This document shows, in pieces, positions 35,508 to 43,703 of a stretch of DNA of 64,000 nucleotides. The stretch covers positions 868,001 through 932,000 of the forward strand of contig CAVYYW010000014.1 in assembly GCA_963772845.1 (NCBI GenBank), in the 5' to 3' direction. This DNA is from CAVYYW01 sp963772845. GTDB taxonomy: Bacteria > Bacillota > Bacilli > Bacillales > Sporolactobacillaceae. The first letter of the stretch is position 1. Every line of letters begins with the position of its first letter. A program made the position numbers and the translations under genes. A model generated the notes under the pieces. That model did no database searches and was not told where the DNA came from. It saw nothing but the letters and a program-made list of their open reading frames with translations.

Positions 35508-36209
35508 TTATTTTTCAACTAACTCTGTATAAACAACCAAACGATGGTCATGCGTCTCTTTACTTTTCTGGTATGTTCCAGTACAAGTGATCAGGTTCAG
35601 CATTATCTGATCGGTATATCCGAACACTTGCTTTATCGGCGCATTGCCTGTTGGATAACTTTCGAGTTTGACGACCTTGAAGGTCAGTTTTTTGCCGCTT
35701 TTCCCGACAATGTAAAGCTTATCATTTTTTTTCAGATCTTCTAAATGAAAAAATACAGCAGGACCTTTATAACTATCGACGTGTCCATCAATAACCGCAT
35801 TTCCACGTTGACCAGGTTTTACACCTTCCTTATACCAAGCAACATTTTGCGTTCCACTTGGTACCCCGACTTGACCGTTTTTCAGCAAACCAACCTGTTC
35901 AACATCCGCTTCCACTTTAATCTTTGGAATGATGAGTGTCTTAGGATCTATACCTTCTTTACTTGACTGCTGCATGGATTGTGGTTGTTCAGTACTGGCA
36001 TTGGCAACAGCATCATTAAAATTCTGCTGAAGATTAAGCCCTTTACTGTTATCCTTTTTGTTTGGAGACTGAGCTGTCTCTGTTGTTTTTTCCTTTGCAG
36101 AGGAGGATTTGCTCGGACTTCCCCCGCCAAATGGCTGCTGATAGAAAATGTACATAACAGCAATCGCCGCAATAACAATAACTGGAATAATAAACTTTTT
36201 CATCTTCAT
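35508..36209 (-). CDS. Class F sortase
   Basis: This 233-residue protein has an N-terminal membrane anchor (residues ~5-23), a Ser/Lys/Gln-rich linker, and a class F sortase domain. The catalytic triad is visible: His in VIDGHVDS, Cys209 in NLITCTG and Arg223 in HDHRLVVY. Sortases join LPxTG-type proteins to peptidoglycan. The gene directly upstream encodes a protein with an MPKTG sorting signal, its probable substrate. It is likely transcribed with that gene from the ECF-type promoter at 37650-37679. Confidence 0.9.
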   Translation of the reverse strand: MKMKKFIIPVIVIAAIAVMYIFYQQPFGGGSPSKSSSAKEKTTETAQSPNKKDNSKGLNLQQNFNDAVANASTEQPQSMQQSSKEGIDPKTLIIPKIKVEADVEQVGLLKNGQVGVPSGTQNVAWYKEGVKPGQRGNAVIDGHVDSYKGPAVFFHLEDLKKNDKLYIVGKSGKKLTFKVVKLESYPTGNAPIKQVFGYTDQIMLNLITCTGTYQKSKETHDHRLVVYTELVEK

Positions 36210-36227
36210 CTACCTCCCATTAAGGGA

Positions 36228-36254
36228 AAGAGGGGCTGTATCAAAACCCCTCTT
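36228..36254 (-). other. Hairpin between surface-protein and sortase genes
   Basis: An 8-bp stem AAGAGGGG (36228-36235) / CCCCTCTT (36247-36254) has an 11-nt loop. On the minus strand no T-run follows, so it may be a partial terminator or an RNA-processing site setting sortase expression below that of its substrate. Confidence 0.5.
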
Positions 36255-36271
36255 ATATTGAATTTTTATAA

Positions 36272-37615
36272 TTATTGTTCTTTGCTTGAACGCTGTTGTG
36301 CATAAAGAGCAGTACCAGCTGCCATTGCGACAAGTGCTAGAAGGAACCATTCAAAATAGTCATTTTGCTGTGAACCGCCTAAACCTGTTTTTGGCATATC
36401 GCCAGGCATGTTCTTCATCATGAATTTATCTGGGTATTGATTAACAATAGCGCCTGAAAGGCCTTTAGATGTCATAAACATGTGACCATAAGCATCATCA
36501 ATCTGCTTGTAAGCTGATGCATAATCTTTATCAGCATAGCTGTTAAATGCGCCTAGCAATTGATCAACGTGAGTCTGCAAGCCTTGTGTCAAATCACTTG
36601 CTTTTAACTTGCCATTTGTGGCCCCAGAGATAAAGTCAGCGAAATCTTTGCTGTAAGCATCAAGTTTATCCTTTGCTGCTTTTTTCTTGCTGTCATCGTT
36701 AGAAGCTGTTGCTTGAACATAAGCAACAAAGTCACTTACGTGGCCAGACCACATTTTCTTAAATTTGTTTGCTGCATCTTGGCCATATACCGAACCAATG
36801 GCTTTTGTAAGGTCATCTGTGTTGTTAGATAATGCCATTGCAGAGGCTTTAAAGTCTTTCGAACCGTCAAGACCATTCTGCATTGCTGTTACAGCAAGAC
36901 CCGCATGCTCAGATAACAGATAGTTCAGGTTAGAACGAAGATCAGAAGCTGGTGTGACAGCTTTTGTATTATTAAACTTTTTAGGGAATTGAGCAACGAT
37001 CGCTTTCGAGAAGGCTTCACTTACCATATACATATGATGCATAGCTTCTCTTTCAAGCATATAAGCTTTATTGTAGTCGCCATTGACATAAGCATCAAAT
37101 GCTCCGATTAATTGATTAACGTGCGTTTGAAGATTCTTTACAATCGCATCTGCAGGAACTCGTCCGCCAGTAGCTGACGACATGAATTTAGAAAAGTCTT
37201 GTCGATAGTTTGCTAAGTTATCAAGTGCTTTTTTCTTTCCTGCTTCATCCTTTGCACCGGTTGCTTTTACATAATCTACGAAATAGCTGATGTGGGCTTT
37301 CCACATTTTTTTGAATTTCTGTCCAGCAGCATCGCCGTAAACGGATGAGATAGCTTTCGTAAGGTCATCTGTGTTCTTGGAAAGTTCATTAGCTGATGCT
37401 TGGAAGTCTTTTGCACCTTCTGCTCCTTTACGCATTGCTGTGATTGCTAAGTATGCGTGCTCACTGAACAAGTGGTCAAGAGTTGAACGAAGTTCTGCTC
37501 CTTGTGTTGTGACTGATGGTTGTGAAGTACTTGTTGCCGCGTTAGCAAGCCCTGTGGTTGGTAGTAGCAAAGCCGCGCTCATTGGAATAACAAATAGTGA
37601 TTTTTTAAATTTCAT
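36272..37615 (-). CDS. Cell-wall-anchored protein with duplicated four-helix His-containing domain and MPKTG sorting signal
   Basis: This 447-residue secreted protein has a signal peptide at 1-26 (KSLFVIPMSAALLLPTTGLANAA) and two tandem helical repeats of about 170 residues (about 41-205 and 222-390). The sorting signal MPKTG (407-411), a membrane helix and the tail QQRSSKEQ follow. Both repeats keep His at the same places: SEHA, KAHIS or SGHVS, LQTHV, and HHMYM or GHMFM. Regular His in a predicted helical bundle suggests a metal site, but I know no characterised homologue. Related proteins are sometimes labelled copper amine oxidase, for which there is no support here. The adjacent class F sortase probably anchors it. 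Confidence 0.85.
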   Translation of the reverse strand: MKFKKSLFVIPMSAALLLPTTGLANAATSTSQPSVTTQGAELRSTLDHLFSEHAYLAITAMRKGAEGAKDFQASANELSKNTDDLTKAISSVYGDAAGQKFKKMWKAHISYFVDYVKATGAKDEAGKKKALDNLANYRQDFSKFMSSATGGRVPADAIVKNLQTHVNQLIGAFDAYVNGDYNKAYMLEREAMHHMYMVSEAFSKAIVAQFPKKFNNTKAVTPASDLRSNLNYLLSEHAGLAVTAMQNGLDGSKDFKASAMALSNNTDDLTKAIGSVYGQDAANKFKKMWSGHVSDFVAYVQATASNDDSKKKAAKDKLDAYSKDFADFISGATNGKLKASDLTQGLQTHVDQLLGAFNSYADKDYASAYKQIDDAYGHMFMTSKGLSGAIVNQYPDKFMMKNMPGDMPKTGLGGSQQNDYFEWFLLALVAMAAGTALYAQQRSSKEQ

Positions 37616-37649
37616 TAGTGAAACACTCCTTTTTTTTGTTTTACAATAA

Positions 37650-37679
37650 GCTATCGAATGAATCTTACAATTGGATCAC
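37650..37679 (-). promoter_or_regulatory. ECF-type promoter of the surface protein-sortase operon
   Basis: On the minus strand GTGATCC (37679-37673) and CGATAGC (37656-37650) are separated by exactly 16 bp. The same two heptamers with the same spacing precede the ECF sigma gene (39823-39852). The -10-like element ends 34 bp before the start codon. Confidence 0.7.
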
Positions 37680-37685
37680 AAAAAT

Positions 37686-37889
37686 TAAAAAGTTTTTTCT
37701 TTTTTTTAAAAAAACACTCGAAAAAGCTATTATATAGGGATATATTGATTAAAAAACTCGAATAGTTCGAATCAGTTTGGGTGTAATTGAAAATATCTAC
37801 TTACTAGGCGTTCAGTTTCACCTACAAGTTATTTAGAGCCTAATTGTTAAATCTACATAAATCTGAAAAACTAACGCCATTTTCACTAA
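37686..37889. other. AT-rich gap upstream of the surface protein gene
   Basis: No gene is seen. The gap holds poly-T/poly-A tracts (about 37690-37715) upstream of the ECF-type promoter, which could act as an UP-like element, and then the left edge of repeat copy 3. Confidence 0.3.
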
Positions 37890-38110
37890 ATGACTATAGC
37901 GGAAAGGGAAATGTCCTTCAGGAGAGTGAGGAAGAATTGTGCCCATGCCCTTGGAAAGCGAGCAGCATAGAGCGAAAATCAATAACCACGGCGACACCAG
38001 AGGACTTTTTCGTTGTGACCAAATTAGTGTTCAAACCGAAACACCGCAAGATCGAGGAGGAGACACGTGGATCGCCCGTGGAAAGCGAAGGTATTTCCGC
38101 TTTCATTGAT
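37890..38110. repeat. Dispersed intergenic repeat, copy 3
   Basis: GGAAAGCGAGCAGCATAGAG (about 37952), followed by CGAAAATCAATAACC, matches the inverted complement of copy 1 around 6701-6740. ACCAGAGGACTTTTTCG matches the neighbouring AGTCCCC segment near 6678. GTGGATCGCCCGTGGAAAGCG near 38070 matches the end of copy 2. It lies between the anti-sigma and surface-protein genes. Confidence 0.55.
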
Positions 38111-38381
38111 ACCATTAAAAGTTAATTTTTAGGCGTCATCTTTGTTTAACATAGAATTGAGACACATACACCTCAGTCATGACAAGAGAATATATCATTA
38201 AATATAATTAAGTTGAACATGTTTACCACTCCAAAGTTTTGTTAGCACTGATCTCCTGTCTCTGTTTGATCTGATGCATAACTTATAGGAGAAGAAATTT
38301 AGAGGAGCCGCTTCTTTTTTTGCGTTCCCTATTCTATAGCCTGTATCCGTTAGAATTTATGAAAGGATTGATTATGACATT
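38111..38381. other. Gap with no recognised feature
   Basis: No gene, stable hairpin or promoter stands out in this stretch of about 270 bp between repeat copy 3 and the anti-sigma terminator. Confidence 0.4.
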
Positions 38382-38415
38382 AAAAAAGCCATTAACGGAA
38401 AGTTCCGCTAATGGC
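38382..38415 (-). terminator. Terminator of the sigma/anti-sigma operon
   Basis: The 13-bp stem GCCATTAACGGAA (38388-38400) / TTCCGCTAATGGC (38403-38415), with one G-T mismatch, is followed by a T-run on the minus strand. Confidence 0.88.
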
Positions 38416-38422
38416 CGAGTAA

Positions 38423-39211
38423 TCATATTTTGCCTTGCATATAAATGGTGCCTTTAGGTGTTTTGTGATTCGGTGCCGATTCGACACTGATGGCAACGCC
38501 ATCCCACTGTGATGCATCTGATTTGCTTAATTTATAGGCGATCGCTCCGCTTCCATCAGATCGCGGCTTGAAGCTGCCGGCGGCCTGAGGTTTTCCATCT
38601 TTCAATAGCCAGACCTGATAAACTTGATTTCCAGAAATCGGCTTCAAATGATTTCCTTCGATCAACAGTGTTGCTTCACCATCCGTTTTAATCATAGCCG
38701 CTGTCGCATTCATTTGTGCAGTGCCTTTAGGGGTTGGGGAAAGAGGCACATTGAACATAACTTTTGCTTCCTGCTGGTTGTTTGTTTGATTGGAAGCGCT
38801 TCTCCCGCTCAAATTCATAACGTTTGCTGCAAGGGAGAGGACAAGGCAAGCCGCAAGTCCCATAATCCAGTATTTTAAATTTTGATTTTTCTTTTGAGAA
38901 ACATCCTTATTCGTAACTTGTTTGTTTTCATCAGCGTTTATTATATCAAGATGGGATTCCATATTCTCTGATGAATTTATTTCGTTATTGCTGTTTTTCA
39001 ATACATTTTCCAAAATACGATCTTTCATCCCTGAAGGTGGTTCGACAGGGTCAGACAGATACGGAAGATCGGATGTTAGAGCCTCAAGTTCTTTTAATTC
39101 TTCTTGACACTCTGGACATGTTTCAAGATGCTTTTCAAATCTTTTGGCCTCTGTCTCTGACAAGCTTCCGCTAAAGTAATCGTAAAGCTTTTCACACATC
39201 TCGCTTCTCAT
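38423..39211 (-). CDS. RskA-like transmembrane anti-sigma factor with zinc-binding N-terminus
   Basis: This 262-residue protein has a cytoplasmic ZAS domain with His28-x3-Cys32-x2-Cys35 (HLETCPEC), one membrane helix at about 112-132 (YWIMGLAACLVLSLAANVM), and an extracytoplasmic RskA C-terminal domain (VYQVWLLKDGKPQAAGSF...). It overlaps the sigma gene by 20 bp, with AAAGGGGGTT before the ATG, so the two are coupled. It should hold the ECF sigma at the membrane until an external signal triggers proteolysis. Confidence 0.92.
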   Translation of the reverse strand: MRSEMCEKLYDYFSGSLSETEAKRFEKHLETCPECQEELKELEALTSDLPYLSDPVEPPSGMKDRILENVLKNSNNEINSSENMESHLDIINADENKQVTNKDVSQKKNQNLKYWIMGLAACLVLSLAANVMNLSGRSASNQTNNQQEAKVMFNVPLSPTPKGTAQMNATAAMIKTDGEATLLIEGNHLKPISGNQVYQVWLLKDGKPQAAGSFKPRSDGSGAIAYKLSKSDASQWDGVAISVESAPNHKTPKGTIYMQGKI

Positions 39212-39767
39212 AATCTAACCCCCTTTCGCCCTCAAGCTGCGTTCTTAGATGTTTTAATGCCAATCTGATCCGGCCCTTCACCGTTCCAAGAGGAATATTA
39301 CAGCTCTCGGAAATTTGTTGTTGTGAATACCCTTTAAAATAAAAAAGGTTAACAATTTTTTGCTGGTCGATATTCAATGTTTTTATTATCCGATGAATAA
39401 GCGCCCTTTCTTCCTGCCAGGCAACCTCATCTTCAATTAATTTAGCTTCTGATTGAAGAGCATCTCTTTCTTCTATTTCAAGCGTATCTTCCTGTTTGAC
39501 TTTTCTTAAATGGTCAACTGCAGTGTATCGTGTAACAGTCAGCAACCAGGAGGAAAACTTGCCCTTAGACTCATCGTACTCTCCTTTGCCATTCCACAGC
39601 TTCATAAAAACATCTTGCACCACATCTTCAGACAAGGTAACACTACCTGTCATGCGGTAGGCGAAAGAATAAACTAATTTTTCATATCTGCTATATAATT
39701 TCTCCAGTGCGGCCTGGTTCTTTCCCCGCATTTCCTTATAAAGATGAACATCATTTTGCGAATCCAT
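39192..39767 (-). CDS. ECF-type RNA polymerase sigma factor
   Basis: This 191-residue sigma factor has region 2 (ALEKLYSRYEKLVYSFAYRMTGS, DVVQDVFMKLWNGKGEYDES, SWLLTVTRYTAVDHLRK) and region 4 (LNIDQQKIVNLFYFKGYSQQQISESCNIPLGTVKGRIRLALKHLR). It belongs with SigK-RskA-type systems by its partner. Its own promoter region carries GTGATCC-N16-CGATAGC, shared with the surface-protein operon, suggesting autoregulation and a local regulon. Confidence 0.93.
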   Translation of the reverse strand: MDSQNDVHLYKEMRGKNQAALEKLYSRYEKLVYSFAYRMTGSVTLSEDVVQDVFMKLWNGKGEYDESKGKFSSWLLTVTRYTAVDHLRKVKQEDTLEIEERDALQSEAKLIEDEVAWQEERALIHRIIKTLNIDQQKIVNLFYFKGYSQQQISESCNIPLGTVKGRIRLALKHLRTQLEGERGLDYEKRDV

Positions 39768-39822
39768 ATTTAGCTCCTTTACCTCTTGAAAGCCAGTTAA
39801 GGATAGCTTAACTCTTTAACTA

Positions 39823-39852
39823 GCTATCGTTAAATTTCATCTTTTGGATCAC
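39823..39852 (-). promoter_or_regulatory. ECF-type autoregulatory promoter of the sigma factor gene
   Basis: On the minus strand GTGATCC (39852-39846), a 16-bp spacer and CGATAGC (39829-39823) copy the arrangement at 37650-37679. The -10-like element is 55 bp before the sigma start. The -35-like element overlaps the stop of the preceding 76-residue gene. Confidence 0.68.
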
Positions 39853-40079
39853 TTCTTTTTAAATATGAGAAAGACACCTAAGAATAGTACGATGAAAATA
39901 AAGATATAAACAATAAATGGGGTTTCATGCAAAGCATTTGAATATGTGATGGATCCTCCCGACTTACTGAACCATGCCGCTTCTTTTATTGCAGAAGCAA
40001 TATGACCGAGCATCAGCACTATGGCGAGTGTTAGAATTGATCCGCCAATGAGGAGAAAACTTACGAGACGCTGATTCAT
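39849..40079 (-). CDS. Small two-helix membrane protein, unknown function
   Basis: This is a 76-residue protein with two hydrophobic segments (residues ~6-28 and ~54-72) and a basic C-terminus (FKKK). A ribosome binding site (GGAGGTC) precedes the ATG. I do not recognise a family with confidence. It lies upstream of the ECF sigma gene on the same strand, and its stop overlaps the sigma promoter. It may belong to the same stress module or be independent. Confidence 0.65.
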   Translation of the reverse strand: MNQRLVSFLLIGGSILTLAIVLMLGHIASAIKEAAWFSKSGGSITYSNALHETPFIVYIFIFIVLFLGVFLIFKKK

Positions 40080-40144
40080 TTAAAGACCTCCATCTCCAAC
40101 CTAAAATCCGAGTAATACGTTGGAATACGTTTTTTCACATAGAT

Positions 40145-40172
40145 AAGCTTGAAAGGTTAACCTTTCAAGCTT
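40145..40172. repeat. Perfect 28-nt palindrome
   Basis: Two 14-nt halves, AAGCTTGAAAGGTT and AACCTTTCAAGCTT, meet without a loop, followed by TTTACATT on + and TTATCTA on -. It lies in the 300-bp gap 40080-40379, which holds no gene. It is possibly a terminator, for spoIIP read-through or as a barrier, or a protein-binding site. Confidence 0.6.
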
Positions 40173-40379
40173 TACATTACTATATTATCATTGAGCAGTA
40201 TAGTCACCGTCAAGCCAGATTATCTCCATTTTCTCTTTTTCGACGTAAGCATTGGCAGTAATTCAGAGTATCACAACCTCACCTTCATTAAAATTTCAAT
40301 CTTCTATTATGAACTAATTATGAGATTCGGGCTTGATATACTTTTTACATTCCCTCTTTAGAAAGCCTAAAACCTTGAT

Positions 40380-41520
40380 CTATTTGCCGTTCTGCTGGTC
40401 TTTAAGATACTGTGTGATGACGGCGGCAATCGCTTTCGCTGTTCTTTGACATTCCTGTAACGTGTTATCAACGCCTCCGATTTCAATCAGCAAAATATGC
40501 GGAGAGAGATCCTGATTGTAGACACCGTTATTTCCTGGGCCCTGTTTTTCAAAAATCCCTCTTGAAATGCCAGGGTATTCAGAATTTAACATCGCATATA
40601 GTTTTTTTGTGATTTCAAGATTTTTTTCATAATTTGGATTTTCCTTGCCGATGACAAAAGACATTCTAGCATAATTTTGGCCCTTTATATTTTTCGTGGT
40701 GACAGATTTTCTTGAAGAATCACGATGCACATCTATGATCAGCTTTAAAGGGTTTCCACTGCTTAAAGCCTTTTTCACGATCGGTCGAGAGGCTTCATAT
40801 GCCTGTCCTGTTCCCCAATTTTTTGATTTCAGTAGTTCAGTCATATTTGTTTGATCATAGTTTGCAGGAATACCATTTTTCTCTAAATCCTGCACAAGCG
40901 CCTGATCCACCAGATGGACATTTTTAACTGTGCTCGTCGCTAGATTTGCATTTTTTGCTCCCGTTTTTCCTAATAAAGGCAAGAAGGACTCGTAACTGTG
41001 TGTAGAATAGAAGAATACCTCTGCTTTTTCATTTTCAACGGGTGGCGAAGGGGGTTTAACAGGTTCCGACGGCTTTGTTTTTTCCGAATCTTTAACCAGA
41101 TTATTAATCGAAGGCGAGTTATCAATTGGTACATTTGAAAAATTGGTCCCTTCTCCTGCTACAAGGATTTTGGTATCGAACAATGAAAACCCAGGAAGTT
41201 CATGTCCCAAAAAGCTTCGAGGATCCTGTAGGTCAACATTTGTCAGCCTTGTGAAGGACCATGAAACTGGATTGAAGCGTCTGTAATGATCAGGGAGCTC
41301 TCTCTTTAAATAAGGCATTTCATAACTCGCAATATCAAGCATTGACTCTGCTTTTAATACGTTTAAAGAATCTTTAAAGCCATCTATAATAATATAATGC
41401 GATAAAGGGAGCAGCGCAACATATGGCTGTTCCGGTAAAAAATAAAAATAAGACGCTCGGCAGCATGAGTGCATAGAGCAATGGTTTGAATTTGTTGGAT
41501 AGAGCATTGTATGTAGGCAT
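40380..41520 (-). pseudogene. spoIIP: Stage II sporulation protein P, N-terminal frameshift
   Basis: SpoIIP is a membrane-anchored amidase/endopeptidase that thins peptidoglycan during engulfment. The catalytic part is intact: DPRSFLGHELPGFSLFDTKILVAGEGT, the zinc His in YSTHSYESFLPL, SRPIVKKAL, IIDVHRDSSRK, and IFEKQGPGNNGVYNQDLSPHILLIEIGGVDN. The membrane N-terminus (MPTYNALSNKFKPLLYALM..., start 41520) is in a different frame and stops near 41390. A one-base indel between about 41390 and 41470 must be invoked to join them. In its present frame the body reads upstream through a terminator into the next gene. Confidence 0.85.
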
Positions 41521-41591
41521 AAGAATCGTCCCCGCAGCTTTTTTAATAGTCTATGAGACGAATAAGAGATTATGAATTTAATGTTTATCAT

Positions 41592-41624
41592 AAAAAAAGA
41601 AAAGCGGTCATTGGGCCGCTTTTC
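41592..41624 (-). terminator. Intrinsic terminator upstream of spoIIP
   Basis: The stem GAAAAGCGG (41599-41607) / CCGCTTTTC (41616-41624) is followed on the minus strand by seven T. It ends the small upstream gene, although one open frame currently reads straight through it. Confidence 0.88.
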
Positions 41625-41644
41625 CGAGTAATAAAGTATTTTCC

Positions 41645-41924
41645 TTAATAAAATCCGATATCCATAAGGTCTGAAAGCAAAAATGCTTCCAAGAGCAACC
41701 CCGGTTAGAGCGCCCGCAAAACCGCCGGCAAATGCGGCGCCGAATACGAATAAACCAGGCCCTTGTGATTGCGGCCCATTATAGCTATCGATCGATTGAA
41801 TGTACACGCTATGCTGATCGACAGAGTGAACAATACCGCGGTGAACCTTGCCATCATGACAAGTGATTTCAACACAACGATTAATATGCGCTCTGCATTG
41901 ATGATAATAACGTTCAGCTGACAT
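41645..41924 (-). CDS. Small hypothetical protein with glycine-rich hydrophobic C-terminus (3' end uncertain)
   Basis: The start ATG 41924 follows AAGGGGGGAAAGTGT. The product begins MSAERYYHQCRAHINRCVEITCHDGKVHRGIVHSVD, an Sm/Hfq-like beta segment (CHDGKVHRGIV, HSVYIQSI), and ends in GLFVFGAAFAGGFAGALTGVALGSIFAFRPYGY. In the present frame no stop occurs before the terminator and spoIIP. A one-base shift near 41660 would give a stop at 41645-41647, just before the terminator, which I take as the natural end. The function is unknown. Confidence 0.55.
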
Positions 41925-42023
41925 ACACTTTCCCCCCTTGCACAAATGCAGACGCCCTTAAATATGAGACGCCTTATTACATCTTATGAACAAGAGTGGA
42001 ATTCGTATAGACAAACAGGCAGG

Positions 42024-43674
42024 CTATGATCTATTTTTCAATTTAATCAACTGCTGAAATCTTTTTTCCAGCTTTTCTTTTTCATTTTTACCAGGATCCA
42101 TTGATAACTGGCTTAACACATTGGTCAATTCTAATTCTATCACCAAGTCCTGATCTTGATTCTCATCTAAACCAGGCGAATCAGCCGGTTCCTTCCTCTG
42201 TTCGGCGTAGGGGCGATTATAGAAAACAGGCTCTTTACTTTTTGAAAAAACAATCATTCTATCAGCTAATGACTCAATGAAATACCTGTCATGTGAAACG
42301 AATATAAGGGTACCTGGATAGGCTTTTAGTATCTCGATCAACTGATTTTGAGTGTAAATGTCCAGATAATTCGTTGGTTCATCAAGCATAAGCACATTAA
42401 AATCTCCTAAAAAAATCCTAGCTAAAGCGACTTTGGCTCGTTCACCGCCGCTTAGACTTTCAATTTTTTTATAGACGGCATCCCCTTTAAATAACAGACG
42501 TGCACAAATGGTGCGAATAAATGTTTCCGGGTATGGACTCGAGTTCTTAATGGACTCCAGAATTGTTTCATCCAGGGGAAGCGAAGATAGGTCCTGAGTA
42601 TAATATCCGATTTTCGCTTTTTCAGAAAGAATCAGATTTTCATATGTCCCATCCTTTATCATGTTTAACAGCGTGGTTTTCCCCGTCCCATTCTCTCCAA
42701 TGATGGCGCATTTTGCTTTTGAAGGTAAAGCGAAAGAGAAATCATTGAATAAAACGCTCTTGTTAATCGTCATTTTAAGATGCTCTGCTTTTATGGCGTG
42801 CTTAGCGTGAAGTTTTTTAAAATATTGCACATCAAATTGGACGCTTGGCTGTTCGGCGGGTTTTTCTCTTTCCTCCAGCATTGAAAGGCGTTTTAAAAGT
42901 CTTTTGCTCTGTTCACTTACTTTCCCTTTTTTCTGCCTGGTTGAGCCTTTATGCAGCCTTGCCTCTGATGGACCCATTCTGGAAGGTGCTTTTTTTATAC
43001 GATCTGATTGATCTTTCTTATCCAAAGCAGCAAGCAAAAGCCGCTGTTTCTCCTTTTGAAAGGCCTCATACTCGAACGCTTGCTCTTCCCTTTCTCTTTT
43101 TTTGGCAGATTCATAGTTGTCGTAATTCCCTTTATATAACGTTGCTTTTCCGTTTTCGATTTCTAATATTTTATTGCAAACATTATTTAGCAGAGAACGG
43201 TCATGTGACACGATAGCAACTGCACCTTTGTAGCGCTGCAAGACTTTTTCCAGCTTCTTTATACCTTCAAGATCAAGATGGCTTGTCGGTTCATCAGCAA
43301 GCAGAATTCCCGCGTTTCTTTGAATCGCCTGATCAATTTTGAGACGTGTTTCTTCGCCTCCGCTTAAATATAATTGGTCTTGCTTTTTTTCATCCAAAAA
43401 TCGGTTCTTTATAAATGGTTCTTCAGAGATTAACGCAGCATCTGTCTCTCACATGATCAAGCTGCGGGATATACGCTATCTCTCCGTAACGCTCAATAAC
43501 GCCTTCATCAGAATTGAGGACCCCTGATAGCAGCTTTAAAAAAGTTGATTTTCCCTCTCCGTTTAAACCGACAATGCCAACCCGGTCCCCCGTATATAGA
43601 CTGAATGCATCCAGTGAAAGGATCAAACGTTCCCCATAATATTTTTTAAGGCTCAATGACTTCAATAACAACAT
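42024..43674 (-). pseudogene. ABC-F family ribosome-protection-type ATPase, frameshifted near 43443
   Basis: The N-terminus (MLLLKSLSLKKYYGERLILSLDAF, Walker A GLNGEGKSTFLK) runs in one frame to a stop after HVRDRCCVNL. The rest (DAALISEEPFIKNRFLDEKKQDQLYLSGGEE...) follows in another frame to 42024. Dropping one A in GACAGATGCTGCG joins them. The joined protein of about 550 residues has two NBDs (LSGGEETRLKIDQ, LLADEPTSHLD; GENGTGKTTLLN, LSGGERAKVALA, MLDEPTNYLD), a basic linker, and a C-terminal extension. With the attenuator leader at 43675-43850 it resembles Msr/Vml/Lsa-type antibiotic-resistance ABC-F proteins. The drug specificity is unknown. Confidence 0.82.
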
Positions 43675-43703
43675 AAAAAAACCTCCCTAATTTGCTAGAG
43701 AGG
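43675..43703 (-). terminator. Leader terminator overlapping the ABC-F ribosome binding site
   Basis: On the minus strand CCTCTCTA (43703-43696) pairs with TAGGGAGG (43689-43682) around a 6-nt loop and is followed by seven T and then the ATG. The 3' arm contains the GGGAGG ribosome binding site, so the same hairpin both ends transcription and hides translation initiation. Confidence 0.8.

Noticed and set aside
36272..37615. Naming the surface protein copper amine oxidase
   Set aside because: No TPQ-cofactor motif (NYD/E) or amine oxidase fold is visible. The protein is two helical repeats with a sorting signal.
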